A stretch of 64,000 nucleotides of DNA, taken from the NCBI RefSeq assembly GCF_051014685.1, contig NW_027478538.1, positions 248,001 through 312,000 on the forward strand. Reading direction: 5' to 3'. Shown piece by piece: positions 1-11,638 of this stretch. Source of the stretch: Ptiloglossa arizonensis (taxonomy: Eukaryota; Arthropoda; Insecta; Hymenoptera; Colletidae). Numbering within the stretch: position 1 is the stretch's first letter; each line of letters begins with the position of its first letter. The position numbers and the translations under genes are program-made. The notes beneath the pieces were generated by a model, which was not told the origin of the DNA, did no database searches, and worked only from the letters and a program-made list of their open reading frames with translations.

Positions 1-200
1 TCGTTTCTCCGTCTCATTGATCGTTTCTCCGTTTCTTTCTCCGTTTCTCGGTTCATTTCTTCGTGTCTCCATTTATTTCTCCGATTCTCCGTTTCTTTCT
101 TCGTTTCTTCGTTTCTTTCTTCGATACTCCGTTTCTTCCTTCGTTTCTCCGTTTCTCTATTCGTTTCTCCGTTTCTTTCTTCGTTTCTCCGTTTATTTCT

Positions 201-1720
201 TCGTTTCTCCGCTTCTTTGTTCGTTTCTCCGTTTCTTTGTTCGTTTCTCCGTTTCATTGTTCGTTTCTGCGTTTCTTTGTTCGTTTCTCCGTTTCTTTCT
301 TCGTTTCTCCGTTTCTTTCTCCGTCTCTCCGTTTCTTTGTTCGCTTCTCCGTTTCTTTGTTCCTTTCTCCGTTTCTTTCTTCGTATCTCCGTTTCTTTCT
401 TCGTTTCTTCGTTTCTTTCATCGTTACTGAGTTTCTTTCTTCGTTTCTCCGTTTCGTTCTTCGTTTCTCCGTTTCTTTCTTCGTCTCTCCGTTTATTTCT
501 TCGTTTCTCCATTTATTTCTCCGTTTCTCCGTTTCTTTCTTCGTTTCTCGGTTTCTTTCTTCGTTTCTCCGTTTCTTTCCTCGTGTCTCCGTTTCTTTCC
601 TCGTTTCTTCGTTTCTTTCTTCGTTACTCCGGTTCTTTCTTCGCTGCTCCGTTTCTTTCCTCGTGTCTCCGTTTCTTTCCTCGTTTCTTCGTTTCTTTCT
701 TCGTTACTCCGGTTCTTTCTTCGCTGCTCCGTTTCTTTCTTCGTTACTCCGTTTTTTTCTTCGTTCCTCCGTTTATTTCTTCGTTTCTCCAATTATTTCT
801 CCGTTTCTCCGTTTCTTTCTTCGTTTTTCGGTTTCTTTCTTCGTGTCTCCGTTCATTTCTCCGTTTCTCCGTTTCTTTCTTCGTTTCTCCGCATCTTTGT
901 TCGTTTCTCCGTTTCTTTGTTCGTTTCTCCGTTTCTTTCTTCGTTTCTCAATTTCTTTCTTCGTTTCTCCGTTTCTTTCTTCGTTTCCCCGTTTCTTCCT
1001 TCGTTTCTCCGCTTCTTTGTTCGTTTCTCCGTTTCTTTGTTCGTTTCTCCGTTTCATTGTTCGTTTCTGCGTTTCTTTGTTCGTTTCTCCGTTTCTTTCT
1101 TCGTTTCTCCGTTTCTTTCTCCGTCTCTCCGTTTCTTTGTTCGCTTCTCGGTTTCTTTGTTCCTTTCTCCGTTTCTTTCTTCGTATCTCCGTTTCTTTCT
1201 TCGTTTCTTCGTTTCTTTCATCGTTACTGAGTTTCTTTCTTCGTTTCTCCGTTTCGTTCTTCGTTTCTCCGTTTCTTTCTTCGTCTCTCCGTTTATTTCT
1301 TCGTTTCTCCATTTATTTCTCCGTTTCTCCGTTTCTTTCTTCGTTTCTCGGTTTCTTTCTTCGTTTCTCCGTTTCTTTCCTCGTGTCTCCGTTTCTTTCC
1401 TCGTTTCTTCGTTTCTTTCTTCGTTACTCCGGTTCTTTCTTCGCTGCTCCGTTTCTATCTTCGTTCCTCCGTTTATTTCTTCGTTTCTCCATTTATTTCT
1501 CCGTTTCTCCGTTTCTTTCTTCGTTACTCCGTTTCTTTCTTCGTTTCTCCATTTCTTTCTTCGTTACTCCGTTTTTTTCTTCGTTCCTCCGTTTATTTCT
1601 TCGTTTCTCCAATTATTTCTCCGTTTCTCCGTTTCTTTCTTCGTTTTTCGGTTTCTTTCTTCGTGTCTCCGTTCATTTCTCCGTTTCTCCGTTTCTTTCT
1701 TCGTTTCTCCGCTTCTTTGT
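201..1720 (+). repeat. 800/820-bp tandem duplication
   Basis: Positions 201-655 match 1001-1455 (shift 800 bp, 40 monomers). They share rare units such as TCGTTTCTGC, TCCTTTCTCC, TCGTTACTGA and TCGCTGCTCC. I saw one difference, C at 350 against G at 1150. Positions 741-900 match 1561-1720 at shift 820. The 20-bp change in shift reflects a later whole-monomer indel plus the 80-bp duplication present only in the left copy. Confidence 0.88.
581..740 (+). repeat. 80-bp tandem pair (4 monomers)
   Basis: 581-660 and 661-740 share the same four variant monomers, beginning TCGTGTCTCC and ending TCGCTGCTCC. They are absent in duplicate from the matching place at 1381-1460. The 80-bp duplication therefore happened after the 800-bp duplication, or was lost from the right copy. 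Confidence 0.88.
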
Positions 1721-1960
1721 TCGTTTCTCCGTTTCTTTGTTCGTTTCTCCGTTTCTTTCTTCGTTTCTCCATTTCTTTCTTCGTTTCTCCGTTTCTTTCT
1801 TCGTTTCTCCGTTTCTTTCTTCGTTTCTCCGTTTCTTTGTTCGTTTCTCCGTTTCTTTCTGCGTTTCATCGTTTCTTTCTTCGTTACTCCGTTCCTTTCT
1901 TCGTTTCTCCGTTTCTTTCCTCGTTTCTCCGTTTCTTCCTTCGTCTCTACGTTTATTTCT

Positions 1961-2120
1961 GCGTTTCTTTCCTCGTTTCTCCGTTTCTGTCTTCGGTACT
2001 CCGTTTGCTTGTTCGTTTCTCCACTTATTTCTTCGTTGCTCCATTTATTTCACCTTTTCTCCGTATCTTTCTTCGTTTCTACGTTTATTTCTTCGTTTCT
2101 CCATTTATTTCTCCGTTCCT
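1961..2120 (+). repeat. First register-shift zone
   Basis: The 20-bp register breaks twice. At about 1961-1980 a dodecamer stands alone (GCGTTTCTTTCC). At about 2112-2130 an octamer is missing (CTCCGTTCCTTTCCTCG). Degenerate units between them include TTCGGTACTCC and TTCACCTTTTCTCC. It is still satellite and nothing else is seen. Confidence 0.8.
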
Positions 2121-4060
2121 TTCCTCGTTTCTCCGTTTCTTTCTTCTTTTCTCCGTTTCTTTGCTCGTTTGTCCCTTTCTTTCTTCGTTTCTCCGTTTCT
2201 TTCTTCGTTTCTCCGTTTCTTTCTTCGTCTCTCCGTTTCTTTCTGCGTTTCTTCGTTTCTTTCTTCGTTACTCTGTTTCTTTCTTCGTTTCTCCGTTTCT
2301 TTCTTCGTTTCTCCGTTTGTTTCTCCGTTTCTCCATTTATTTCTCCGTTTCTCCGTTTCTTTGTTCGTTTCTCCGTTTCACTGATCGCTTCTCCGTTTCT
2401 TTCTACGTTTCTCGGTTTATTTCTTCGTGTCTCCATTTATTTCTCCGATTCTCCGTTTCACTGATCGCTTCTCCGTTTCTTCCTTCGTTTCTCCGTTTCT
2501 TTGTTCGTTTCTCCATTTACTTCACCGTTTCTCCGTTTGTTTCTTCGTTCCTCCGTTTATTTCTTCGTTGCTCCATTTATTTCTCCGTTCCTCCGTTTCT
2601 TTCTTCGTTTCTCCGTTTCTTTCTTCGTTTCTCCGTTTCTTTCTTCGTCTCTCCGTTTATTTCCTCGTTTCTTCATTTATTTCTCCGTTTCTCCGTTTCT
2701 TTCTTCGTTTCTCCGCTTCTTTGTTCGTTTCTCCGTTTCTTTGTTCGTTTCTTCGTTTCTTTCTTCGCTTCTCCGTTTCTTTGTTCGTTTCTCCGTTTCT
2801 TTCTCCGTTTCTCGGTTTATTCCATCGTTTCTCCATTTATTTCTCCGATTCTCCGTTTCTTTCTTCGTTTCTCAGTTTCTTTCTTCGTTTCTCCGTTTCT
2901 TTCTTCGTCTCTCCGTTTCTTTCTGCGTTTCTTCGTCTCTTTTTTCGTTACTCTGTTTCTTTGTTCGTTTCTCCGTTTCTTTGTTCGTTTCTCCGTTTCT
3001 TTCTTCGTTTCTCCGTTTCTTTCTTCGATTTTCCGTTTCTTTCTTCGTTTCCCCATTTCTTTCTTCTATTCTTCATTCCGTCCTTCGTTTCTCGGTTACT
3101 TTCTTCGTTTCTCCGTTTCTTTCTTCGTATCTCCGTTTCCTTGTTCGTTTCTCCGTTTGTTTCTTCGTTTCTCCATTTATTTCCCCGTTTCTCCGTTTCT
3201 TTCTTCGTTTCTCCGTTTCTTTGTGCGTTTCTCCGTTTCTTCCTTCGTTTCTCCGTTTCTGTCTTCGTTTCTCCGTTTCTTTCTTCGTTTCACCGTTTCT
3301 TTCTTCGTTTCTCCGTTTCTTTGTACGTTTCCCCGTTTCTTTGTTCGTTTCTCCGTTTCTTTCTCCGTTTCTCCGTTTCTTTGTTCGTTTCTCCATTTCT
3401 TTCTCCGTTTCTCGGTCTATTTCTTCGTTTCCCCGTTTCTTTGTTCGTTTCTCCGTTTCTTCCTTCGTTTCTCCGTTTCTTTCTTCGTTTCCCTGTTTCT
3501 TTCTTCGTTTCTCCGTTTCTTTCTTCGTCTCTCCGTTTCTTTCTTCGTTTCACCGTTTCTTTCTTCGTTTCTCCGTTTCTTTCTTCGTTTCTCCGTTTCT
3601 TTCTTCGTGTCTCCGTTTCTTTCTTCGTTTCTCCGTTTCTTTCTTCGTTTCTCCGTTTCTTTCTTCGTTTCCCCGTTTCTTTCTTCGTTTCTCCGTTTCT
3701 TTGTTCGTTTCTCCGTTTCTTTCTTCGTTTCTCCATTTCTTTCTCCGTTTCTCGGTCTATTTCTTCGTTTCTCCATTTATTTCTCCGATTCTCCGTTTCC
3801 CTCTTCGTTTCTCAGTTTCTTTCTTCGTTTCTCCGTTTCTTCCTTCGTTTCTCCGTTTCTTTCTTCGTTTCTCTGTTTCTTTCCTCGTTTCTCCGTTTCT
3901 TTCTTCGTTTCTCCGTTTCTTTCTTCGTTTCTCCGTTTCTTTCTTCGTTTCTCCGTTTCTTTCTTCGTTTCTCCGTTGCTTTCTTCGTTTCTGCGTTTCT
4001 TTCTTCGTTTCTCCGTTTCTTTCTTCGTTTCTCCGTTTCTTTCTTCGTTTCACCGTTTCT
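2121..4060 (+). repeat. In-register mosaic block
   Basis: About 97 monomers keep a constant register until extra octamers appear at about 4071. Y-type (GTTTATTTC) and Z-type (CCATTTATTTC) monomers begin to recur in pairs here, a pairing that becomes common over the rest of the window. No gene or other element is seen. Confidence 0.8.
2963..3128 (+). repeat. Dispersed 166-bp block, copy 1
   Basis: This block carries some of the most diverged monomers in the window: TTCTTCTATTCTTCATTCCG, then TCCTTCG, then a CGGTTAC unit. The same order of variants recurs at 8093-8258, 5130 bp away, with different sequence on both sides. That implies copying or exchange over distance rather than simple tandem doubling. 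Confidence 0.85.
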
Positions 4061-7000
4061 TTTATCGTTTCTTCGTTTCTCCGTTTCTTTCTTCGTTTCT
4101 CCGTTTATATCGTCGTTTCTCCATTTCTTTCTCCGTTTCTTTCTTCGTTTCTCCGTTTCATTCTTCGTTTCCCCGTTTCTTTCTTCGTTTCTCCGTTTCT
4201 TTCTTCGTTTCTCCGTTTCTTTCTTCGTTTCCCCGTTTCTTTCTCCGTTTCTCCGTTTCTTTGTTCGTTTCTCCGTTTCTTTCTTTGTTTCTCCGTTTCT
4301 TTCTCCGTTTCTCCGTTTATTTTTTCGTTTCTCCATTTATTTCTCCGTTTCTCCGTCCCTTTCTTCGTTTCTCCGCTTCTTTGTACGTTTCTCCGTTTCT
4401 TTCTCCGTTTCTCCGTTTCCTTGTTCGTTTCTCCGTTTGTTTCTTCGTTTCTCCATTTATTTCCCCGTGTCTCCGTTTCTTTCTTCGTTTCTTCGTTTCT
4501 TTGTGCGTTTCTCCGTGTCTTCCTTCGTTTCTCCGTTTCTGTCTTCGTTTCTCCGTTTCTTTCTTCGTTTCTGCGTTTCTTTCTTCGTTTCTCCGTTTCT
4601 TTGTTCGTTTCCCCGTTTCTTTGTTCGTTTCTCCGTTTCTTTCTTCGTTTCTCCGTTTCTTTGTTCGTTTCTCCGTTTCTTTCTTCGTTTCTCCGTTTCT
4701 TTTTTCGTTTCTCCGTTTATTTCTTCCTTTCTCCATTTATTTCTCCGTTTCTCCGTTTCTTTCTTCGTTTCTCCGTTTCTTTCTTCGTTTCTCCGTTTCT
4801 TTCTTCGTTTCTCCGTTTCTTTCTTCGTTTCTCCTTTCTTTCATCGTTTCTTCGTATCTCCGTTTCTTTCTTCGTTTCTCCGTTTATATCTTCGTTTCTC
4901 CATTTATTTCTCCGTTTCTCCGTTTATATCTTCGTTTCTCCATTTATTTCTCCGTTTCTTTCTTCGTGTCTCCGTTTCTTTCTTCGTTTCTCCGTTTCTT
5001 TCTTCGTTTCTCCGTTTCTTTCTTCGTTTCTCCGTTTATATCTTCGTTTCTCCATTTATTTCTCCGTTTCTCCGTTTATATCTTCGTTTCTCCATTTATT
5101 TCTCCGTTTCTTTCTTCGTTTCTCCGTTTCATCCATCGTTTCTCCGTTTCTTTCTTCGTTTCTCCGTATCTATTTTGGTTTCTCCTGTTCTTTCTTTGTT
5201 TCTCCGTTTGTTTCTTCATTTCTCCGTATATTTCTTCGTTTCTCCGTTTCATTCTTCGTTTCTGCGTTTCTTTGTGCGTTTCTCCGTTTCTTCCTTCGTT
5301 TCTCCGTTTCTGTCTTCGTTTCTCCGTTTCTTTCATCGTTTCTGCGTTTCTTTCTTCGTTTCTCCGTTTCTTTGTTCGTTTCTCCGTTTCTTTGTTCGTT
5401 TCTCCGTTTCTTTCTTCGTTTCTCCGTTTCTTTCTTCGTTTCACCGTTTCTTTCTTCTTTTCTCCGTTTCTTTGTTCGTTTCCCCGTTTCTTTGTTCGTT
5501 TCTCCGTTTCTTTCTTCGTTTCTCCGTTTCTTTGTTCGTTTCTCCATTTCTTTCTCCGTTTCTCGGTCTATTTCTTCGTTTCCCCGTTTCTTTGTGCGTT
5601 TCTCCGTTTCTTCCTTCGTCTCTCCGTTTCTTTCTTCGTTTCACCGTCTCTTTCTTCGTTTCTCCGATTCTTTCTTCGTTTCTCCGTTTCTTTCTTCGTG
5701 TCTCCGTTCCTTTCTTCGTTTCTCCGTTTCTTTCTTCGTTTCTCCGTTTCTTTCTTCGTTTCCCCGTTTCTTTCTTCGTTTCTCCGTTTCTTTGTTCGTT
5801 TCTCCGTTTCTTTCTTTGTTTCTCCGTTTCTTTCTCCGTTTCTCCGTCCCTTTCTTCGTTTCTCCGCTTCTTTGTTCGTTTCTCCGTTTCTTTCTTTGTT
5901 TCTCCGTTTCTTTCTCCGTTCCTCCGTTTATTTCTTCGTTTCTCCATTTATTTCTCCGTTTCTCCGTCCCTTTCTTCGTTTCTCCGCTTCTTTGTTCGTT
6001 TCTCCGTTTCTTTCTTCGTTTCTCCGTTTCCCTGTTCGTTTCTCCGTTGGTTTCTTCGTTTCTCCATTTATTTCCCCGTTTCTCCGTTTCTTTCTTCGTT
6101 TCTCCGTTTCTGTCTTCGTTTCTCCGTTTCTTTCTTCGTTTCTGCGTTTCTTTGTTCGTTTCTCCGTTTCTTTGTTCGTTTCTCCGTTTCTTTGTTCGTT
6201 TCACCGTTTCTTTCTTCGTTTCTCCGTTTCTTTCTTCGTTTCTCCGTTTCTTTCTTCGTTTCCCCGTTTCTTTCTTCGTTTCTCCGTTTCTTTGTTCGTT
6301 TCTCCGTGTCTTTCTTTGTTTCTCCGTTTCTTTCTCCGTTTCTCCGTTTATTTCTTCGTTTCTCCATTTATTTCTCCGTTTCTCCGTCCCTTTCTTCGTT
6401 TCTCCGATTCTTTGTTCGTTTCTCCGTTTCTTTCTTCGTTTCTCCGTTTCCTTGTTCGTTTCTCCGTTTGTTTCTTCGTTTCTCCATTTATTTCCCGTGT
6501 CTCCGTTTTTTTCGTCGTTTCTCCGTTTCTTTGTGCGTTTCTCCGTGTCTTCCTTCGTTTCTCCGTTTCTGTCTTCGTTTCTCCGTTTCTTTCTTCGTTT
6601 CTGCGTTTCTTTCTTCGTTTCTCCGTTTCTTTGTTCGTTTCTCCGTTTCTTTGTTCGTTTCTCCGTTTCTTTCTTCGTTTCTCCGTTTCTTTTTTCGTTT
6701 CTCCGTTTATTTCTTCCTTTCTCCATTTATTTCTCCGTTTCTCCGTTTCTTTCTTCGTTTCTGCGTTTCTTTCTTCGTTTCTCCGTTTCTTTCTTCGTTT
6801 CTCCGTTTCTTTCTTCGTTTCTCCGTTTCTTTCTGCGTTTCTCCGTTTCTTTCTTCGTTTCACCGTTTCTTTTATCGTTTCTTCGTTTCTCCGTTTCTTT
6901 CTTCGTTTCTTCGTTTATATCGTCGATTCTCCATTTCTTTCTCCGTTTCTTTCTTCGTTTCTCCGTTTCATTCTTCGTTTCCCCGTTTCTTTCTTCGTTT

Positions 7001-7760
7001 CTCCGTTTCTTTGTTCGTTTCTCCGTTTCTTTCTTTGTTTCTCCGTTTCTTTCTCCGTTTCTCCGTTTATTTCTTCGTTTCTCCACTTATTTCTCCGTTT
7101 CTGCGTTTCTTTGTTCGTATCTCCGTTTCTTTCTTCGTTTCTGCGTTTCTTTCTTCGTTTCTCCGCTTCTTTCTTCGTTTCTCCGTTTCTTTGTTCGTTT
7201 CACCGTTTCTTTTTTCGTTTCTCCGTTTATTTCTTCCTTTCTCCATTTATTTCTCCGTTTCTCCGTTTTTTTCTTTGTTTCTCCGTTTCTTTCTCCGTTC
7301 CTCCGTTTATTTCTTCGTTTCTCCATTTATTTCTCCGTTTCTCCGTCCCTTTCTTCGTTTCTCCGCTTCTTTGTTCGTTTCTCCGTTTCTTTCTTTGTTT
7401 CTCCGTTTCTTTCTCCGTTCCTCCGTTTATTTCTTCGTTTCTCCATTTATTTCCCCGTTTCTCCGTTTCTTTATTCGTTTCTCCGTTTCTTTGTGCGTTT
7501 CTCCGTTTCTTCCTTCGTTTCTCCGTTTATGTCTTCGTTTCTCCGTTTCTTTCTTCGTTTCTGCGTTTCTTTCTTCGTTTCTCCGTTTCTTTGTTCGTTT
7601 CTCCGTTTCTTTGTTCGTTTCTCCGTTTCTTTCTTCGTTTCTCCATTTCTTTCTCCGTTTCTCGGTCTATTTCTTCGTTTCTCCATTTATTTCTCCGATT
7701 CTCCGTTTCCCTCTTCGTTTCTCAGTTTCTTTCTTCGTTTCTCCGTTTCTTCCTTCGTTT

Positions 7761-8060
7761 CTCCGCTTCTTTCTTCGTTTCTCCGTTTCTTTGTTCGTTT
7801 CTCCGTTTCTTTCTTTGTTTCTCCGTTTCTTTCTCCGTTTCTCCGTTTATTTCTTCGTTTCTCCACTTATTTCTCCGTTTCTGCGTTTCTTTGTTCGTAT
7901 CTCCGTTTCTTTCTTCGTTTCTGCGTTTCTTTCTTCGTTTCTCCGCTTCTTTCTTCGTTTCTCCGTTTCTTTGTTCGTTTCTCCGTTTCTTTCTTTGTTT
8001 CTCCGTTTCTTTCTCCGTTTCTCCGTTTATTTCTTCGTTTCTCCATTTATTTCTCCGTTT
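7761..8060 (+). repeat. 180-bp partial tandem duplication
   Basis: Positions 7761-7880 recur at 7941-8060 (nine monomers apart). They share the order GCTTC unit, TTGTTCG unit, TTTCTTTGTTTC unit and GTTTATTTC unit. A further partial match to the intervening CCACTTATTT unit lies at 7061-7180, 780 bp upstream. Confidence 0.8.
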
Positions 8061-8092
8061 CTCCGTTTCTTCGTTCGTTTCTCCGTTTCTTT

Positions 8093-8258
8093 GTTCGTTT
8101 CTCCGTTTCTTTGTTCGTTTCTCCGTTTCTTTCTTCGTTTCTCCGTTTCTTTCTTCGATTTTCCGTTTCTTTCTTCGTTTCCCCATTTCTTTCTTCTATT
8201 CTTCATTCCGTCCTTCGTTTCTCGGTTACTTTCTTCGTTTCTCCGTTTCTTTCTTCGT
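8093..8258 (+). repeat. Dispersed 166-bp block, copy 2
   Basis: It matches 2963-3128 through the diverged TTCTTCTATTCTTCATTCCG unit and the CGGTTAC unit. The match ends at 8258, where GTTTCTCC replaces the GTATCTCC of copy 1. Confidence 0.85.
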
Positions 8259-9060
8259 TTCTCCGTTTCTTTCTTCGTTTCACCGTTTCTTTTATCGTTT
8301 CTTCGTTTCTCCGTTTCTTTCTTCGTTTCTCCGTTTATATCGTCGTTTCTCCATTTCTTTCTCCGTTTCTTTCTTCGTTTCTCCGTTTCATTCTTCGTTT
8401 CCCTGTTTCTTTCTTCGTTTCTCCGTTTCTTTCTTCGTTTCTCCTTTTCTTTCTTCGTTTCTCCGTTTCTTTCTTCGTTTCACCGTTTCTTTCTTCGTTT
8501 CTCCGTTTCTTTCTTCGTTTCTCCGTTTCTTTCTTCGTGTCTCCGTTTCTTTCTTCGTTTCTCCGTTTCTTTCTTCGTTTCTCCGTTTCTTTCTTCGTTT
8601 CCCCGTTTCTTTCTTCGTTTCTCCGTTTCTTTGTTCGTTTCTCCGTTTCTTTCTTTGTTTCTCCGTTTCTTTCTCCGTTTCTCCGTTTATTTCTTCGTTT
8701 CTCCATTTATTTCTCCGTTTCCCCGTCCCTTTCTTCGTTTCTCCGCTTCTTTGTTCGTTTCTCCGTTTCTTTCTTCGTTTCTCCGTTTCCTTGTTCGTTT
8801 CTCCGTTGGTTTCTTCGTTTCTCCATTTATTTCCCCGTTTCTCCGTTTCTTTCTTCGTTTCTCCGTTTCTTTGTGCGTTTCTCCGTTTCTTCCTTCGTTT
8901 CTCCGTTTCTGTCTTCGTTTCTCCGTTTCTTTCTTCGTTTCTGCGTTTCTTTCTTCGTTTCTCCGTTTCTTTGTTCGTTTCTCGGTTTCTTTGTTCGTTT
9001 CTCCGTTTCTTTCTTCGTTTCTCCGTTTCTTTCTTCGTTTCACCGTTTCTTTCTTCGTTT

Positions 9061-9500
9061 CTCCGTTTCTTTCTTCGTTTCACCGTTTCTTTTATCGTTT
9101 CTTCGTTTCTCCGTTTCTTTCTTCGTTTCTCCGTTTATATCGTCGTTTCTCCATTTCTTTCTCCGTTTCTTTCTTCGTTTCTCCGTTTCATTCTTCGTTT
9201 CCCCTTTTCTTTCTTCGTTTCTCCGTTTCCTTGTTCGTTTCTCCGTTTGTTTCTTCGTTTCTCCATTTATTTCCCCGTGTCTCCGTTTCTTTCTTCGTTT
9301 CTCCGTTTCTTTGTGCGTTTCTCCGGGTCTTCCTTCGTTTCTCCGTTTCTGTCTTCGTTTCTCCGTTTCTTTCTTCGTTTCACCGTTTCTTTTATCGTTT
9401 CTTCGTTTCTCCGTTTCTTTCTTCGTTTCTTCGTTTATATCGTCGTTTCTCCATTTCTTTCTCCGTTTCTTTCTTCGTTTCTCCGTTTCATTCTTCGTTT
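9061..9500 (+). repeat. 300-bp imperfect tandem repeat inside the 2982-bp unit
   Basis: Positions 9061-9200 match 9361-9500, including the CACCGTTTCTTTTATCG unit and the TATATCGTCG marker. The repeat is carried along in copy 2 (12043-12482), so it predates the 2982-bp duplication. Confidence 0.8.
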
Positions 9501-10694
9501 CCCCGTTTCTTTCTTCGTTTCACCGTTTCTTTGTTCGTTTCTCCGTTTCTTTCTTCGTTTCTCCGTTTCCTTGTTCGTTTCTCCGTTTGTTTCTTCGTTT
9601 CTCCATTTATTTCCCCGTTTCTCCGTTTCTTTCTTCGTTTCTCCGTTTCTTTGTGCGTTTCTCAGTTTCTTCCTTCGTTTCTCCGTTTCTGTCTTCGTTT
9701 CTCCGTTTCTTTCTTCGTTTCTGCGTTTCTTTCTTCGTTTCTCCGTTTCTTTGTTCGCTTCTCCGTTTCTATGTTCGTTTCTCCGTTTCTTTCTTCGTTT
9801 CTCCGTTTCTTTCTCCGTTCCTCCGTTTATTTCTTCGTTTCTCCATTTATTTCCCCGTTTCTGCGTTTCTTTGTTCGTTTCTCCATTTCTTTCTTCGTTT
9901 CTGCGTTTCATTCTTCGTTTCTCCGCTTCTTTCTTCGTTTCTCCGTTTCTTTGTTCGTTTCCCCGTTTCTTTGTTCGTTTCTCCGTTTCTTTGTTCGTTT
10001 CTCCGTTTCTTTCTTTGTTTCTCCGTTTCTATCTCCGTTTCTCCGTTTATTTCTTCGTTTCTCCATTTATTTCTCCGTTTCTCCGTCCCTTTCTTCGTTT
10101 CTCCGCTTCTTTGTTCGTTTCTCCGTTTCTTTCTTCGTTTCTCCGTTTCCTTGTTCGTTTCTCCGTTTGTTTCTTCGTTTCTCCATTTATTTCCCCGTTT
10201 CTACGTTTCTTTCTTCGTTTCTCCGTTTCTTTGTGCGTTTCTCCGTTTCTTCCTTCGTTTCTCCGTTTCTGTCTTCGTTTCTCCGTTTCTTTCTTCGTTT
10301 CTGCGTTTCTTTCCTCGTTTCTCCGTTTCTTTGTTCGCTTCTCCGTTTCTATGTTCGTTTCTCCATTTCTTTCTCCGTTTCTTTCTTCGTTTCTCCGTTT
10401 CATCCATCGTTTCTCCGTTTCTTTCTCCGTTTCTCCGTATCTATTTTGGTTTCTCCGTTTCTTTCTTTGTTTCTCCGTTTGTTTCTTCATTTCTCCGTAT
10501 ATTTCTTCGTTTCTCCGATTCATTCTTCGTTTCTGCGTTTCTTTGTTCGTTTCTCCGTTTCTTTCTTCGTTTCTCCGTTTCTTTCTCCGTTTCTCCGTTT
10601 CTTTGTTCGTTTCTCCGTTTCTTTGTTCGTTTCTCCGTTTCTTTGTTCGTTTCTCCGTTTCTTTCTTCGTTTCTCCATCTTTGTTCGTTTCTCC

Positions 10695-10814
10695 GTTTAT
10701 TTCTTCATTTCTCCATTTATTTCTACGATTCTCCGGTCCTATCTTCGTTTCTCCGTTTATTTGTTCGTGTCTGCATTTATTTCTCCGTTTCTCAGTTTCT
10801 TTGTTCGTTTCTTC
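10695..10814 (+). repeat. 120-bp six-monomer cassette, copy 1
   Basis: Six ordered variant monomers: GTTTATTTCTTCATTTC, CCATTTATTTCTACGATTC, a GGTCCTATC unit, GTTTATTTGTTC, the diagnostic GTGTCTGCATTTATTTCTCC (at 10767) and CAGTTTCTTTGTTCG. This copy has the GGTCC form. Confidence 0.9.
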
Positions 10815-11638
10815 GTTTCTTTGTTCGTTTCTCCGTTTCTTTCTTCGTTTCTTCGTTTCTTTCTTCGTTTCTCCGTTTATTTCTTCGTTTCTCCGTTTCT
10901 TTCTTCGTTCATCCGTTTCTTTGTTCGTTTCTCCGTTTCTTTGTTCGTTTCTCCGTTTCTTTCTTCTTTTCTCCGTTTCTTTCTTCGTTTCTCCGTTTCT
11001 TTCTTCGTTTCTCCGTTTCTTTCTTCGTTTCTCCGTTTCTTTCTTCGTTTCTCCGCTTATATCTTCGTTTCTCCATTTATTTCTCCGTTTCTTTCTTCGT
11101 TTCTCCGTTTCATTCTTCGTTTCTCCGTTTCTTTCTTCATTTCTCCGTTTCCTTGTCCGATTCTCCGTTTATTTCTTCGTTTCTCCATTTATTTCCCCGT
11201 TTCTTTCTTCGTTTCATCGTTTCTGCCTTCGATTCTCCGTTTGTTTGTTCGTTTCTCCGTTTCTTTGTTCGTTTCTCCGTTTCTTTGTTCGTTTCTCCGT
11301 TTCTTTCTTTGTTTCTCCGTTTCTTTTTTGATTTCTCCGTGTATATCTTCGTTTCTCCGTTTCATTCTTCGTTTCTGCGTTTCATTGTTCGTTTCTCCGT
11401 TTCTTTCTTCGTTTCTCCGTTTCTTTGTTCGTTTCTCCGTTTCTTTCTTCGCTTCTTCGTTTCTTCGTTTCTTTGTTTGTTTCTCCGTTTCTTTGTTCGT
11501 TTCTCCGTTTCATTGTTCGTTTCTCCGTTTCTTTGTTCGTTTCTCCGTTTCTTTGTTCGTTTCTCCGTTTCTTCGTTCGTTTCTCCGTTTCTATGTTCGT
11601 TTCTCCGTTTCTTTGTTCGTTTCTCCGTTTCTTTCTTC

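Larger units (their letters stand above)
1..1970 (+). repeat. In-register monomer block (about 98 units without net indel)
   Basis: Every monomer starts at the same position modulo 20 from base 1 to about 1960, so any gains or losses were of whole monomers. Substitutions are frequent, for example TCGCTGCTCC and TCGTTACTGA units, so the block is not newly amplified as a whole. It holds an 800-bp duplication and an 80-bp duplication, listed separately. Otherwise there is only satellite. Confidence 0.9.
4061..8656 (+). repeat. Mosaic domain with GTCCC and TATATCGTCG marker units
   Basis: Two marker units recur. GTCCCTTTCTTCG occurs near 4353, 5842, 5962, 6392, 7343 and 8723. TATATCGTCG occurs near 4106, 6918 and 8336. 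Both are usually followed by the same few monomers, so short phrases of about 100-150 bp were re-used many times. Register shifts of 8 or 12 bp are frequent, and one single-base loss lies near 6495 (TTTCCCGTG). It is all satellite. Confidence 0.8.
8657..11638 (+). repeat. 2982-bp tandem duplication, copy 1
   Basis: Copy 1 of a large direct duplication with period 2982 bp, about 149 monomers. The left edge is set by T at 8656 against C at 11638. Inside are a degenerate internal repeat at shift 300 bp (9061 and 9361), two GTCCC phrases, and one 120-bp cassette at 10695-10814. Only two differences from copy 2 were found in the stretches compared by eye: C/T at 9820/12802 and C/T at 9856/12838. 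Confidence 0.93.
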
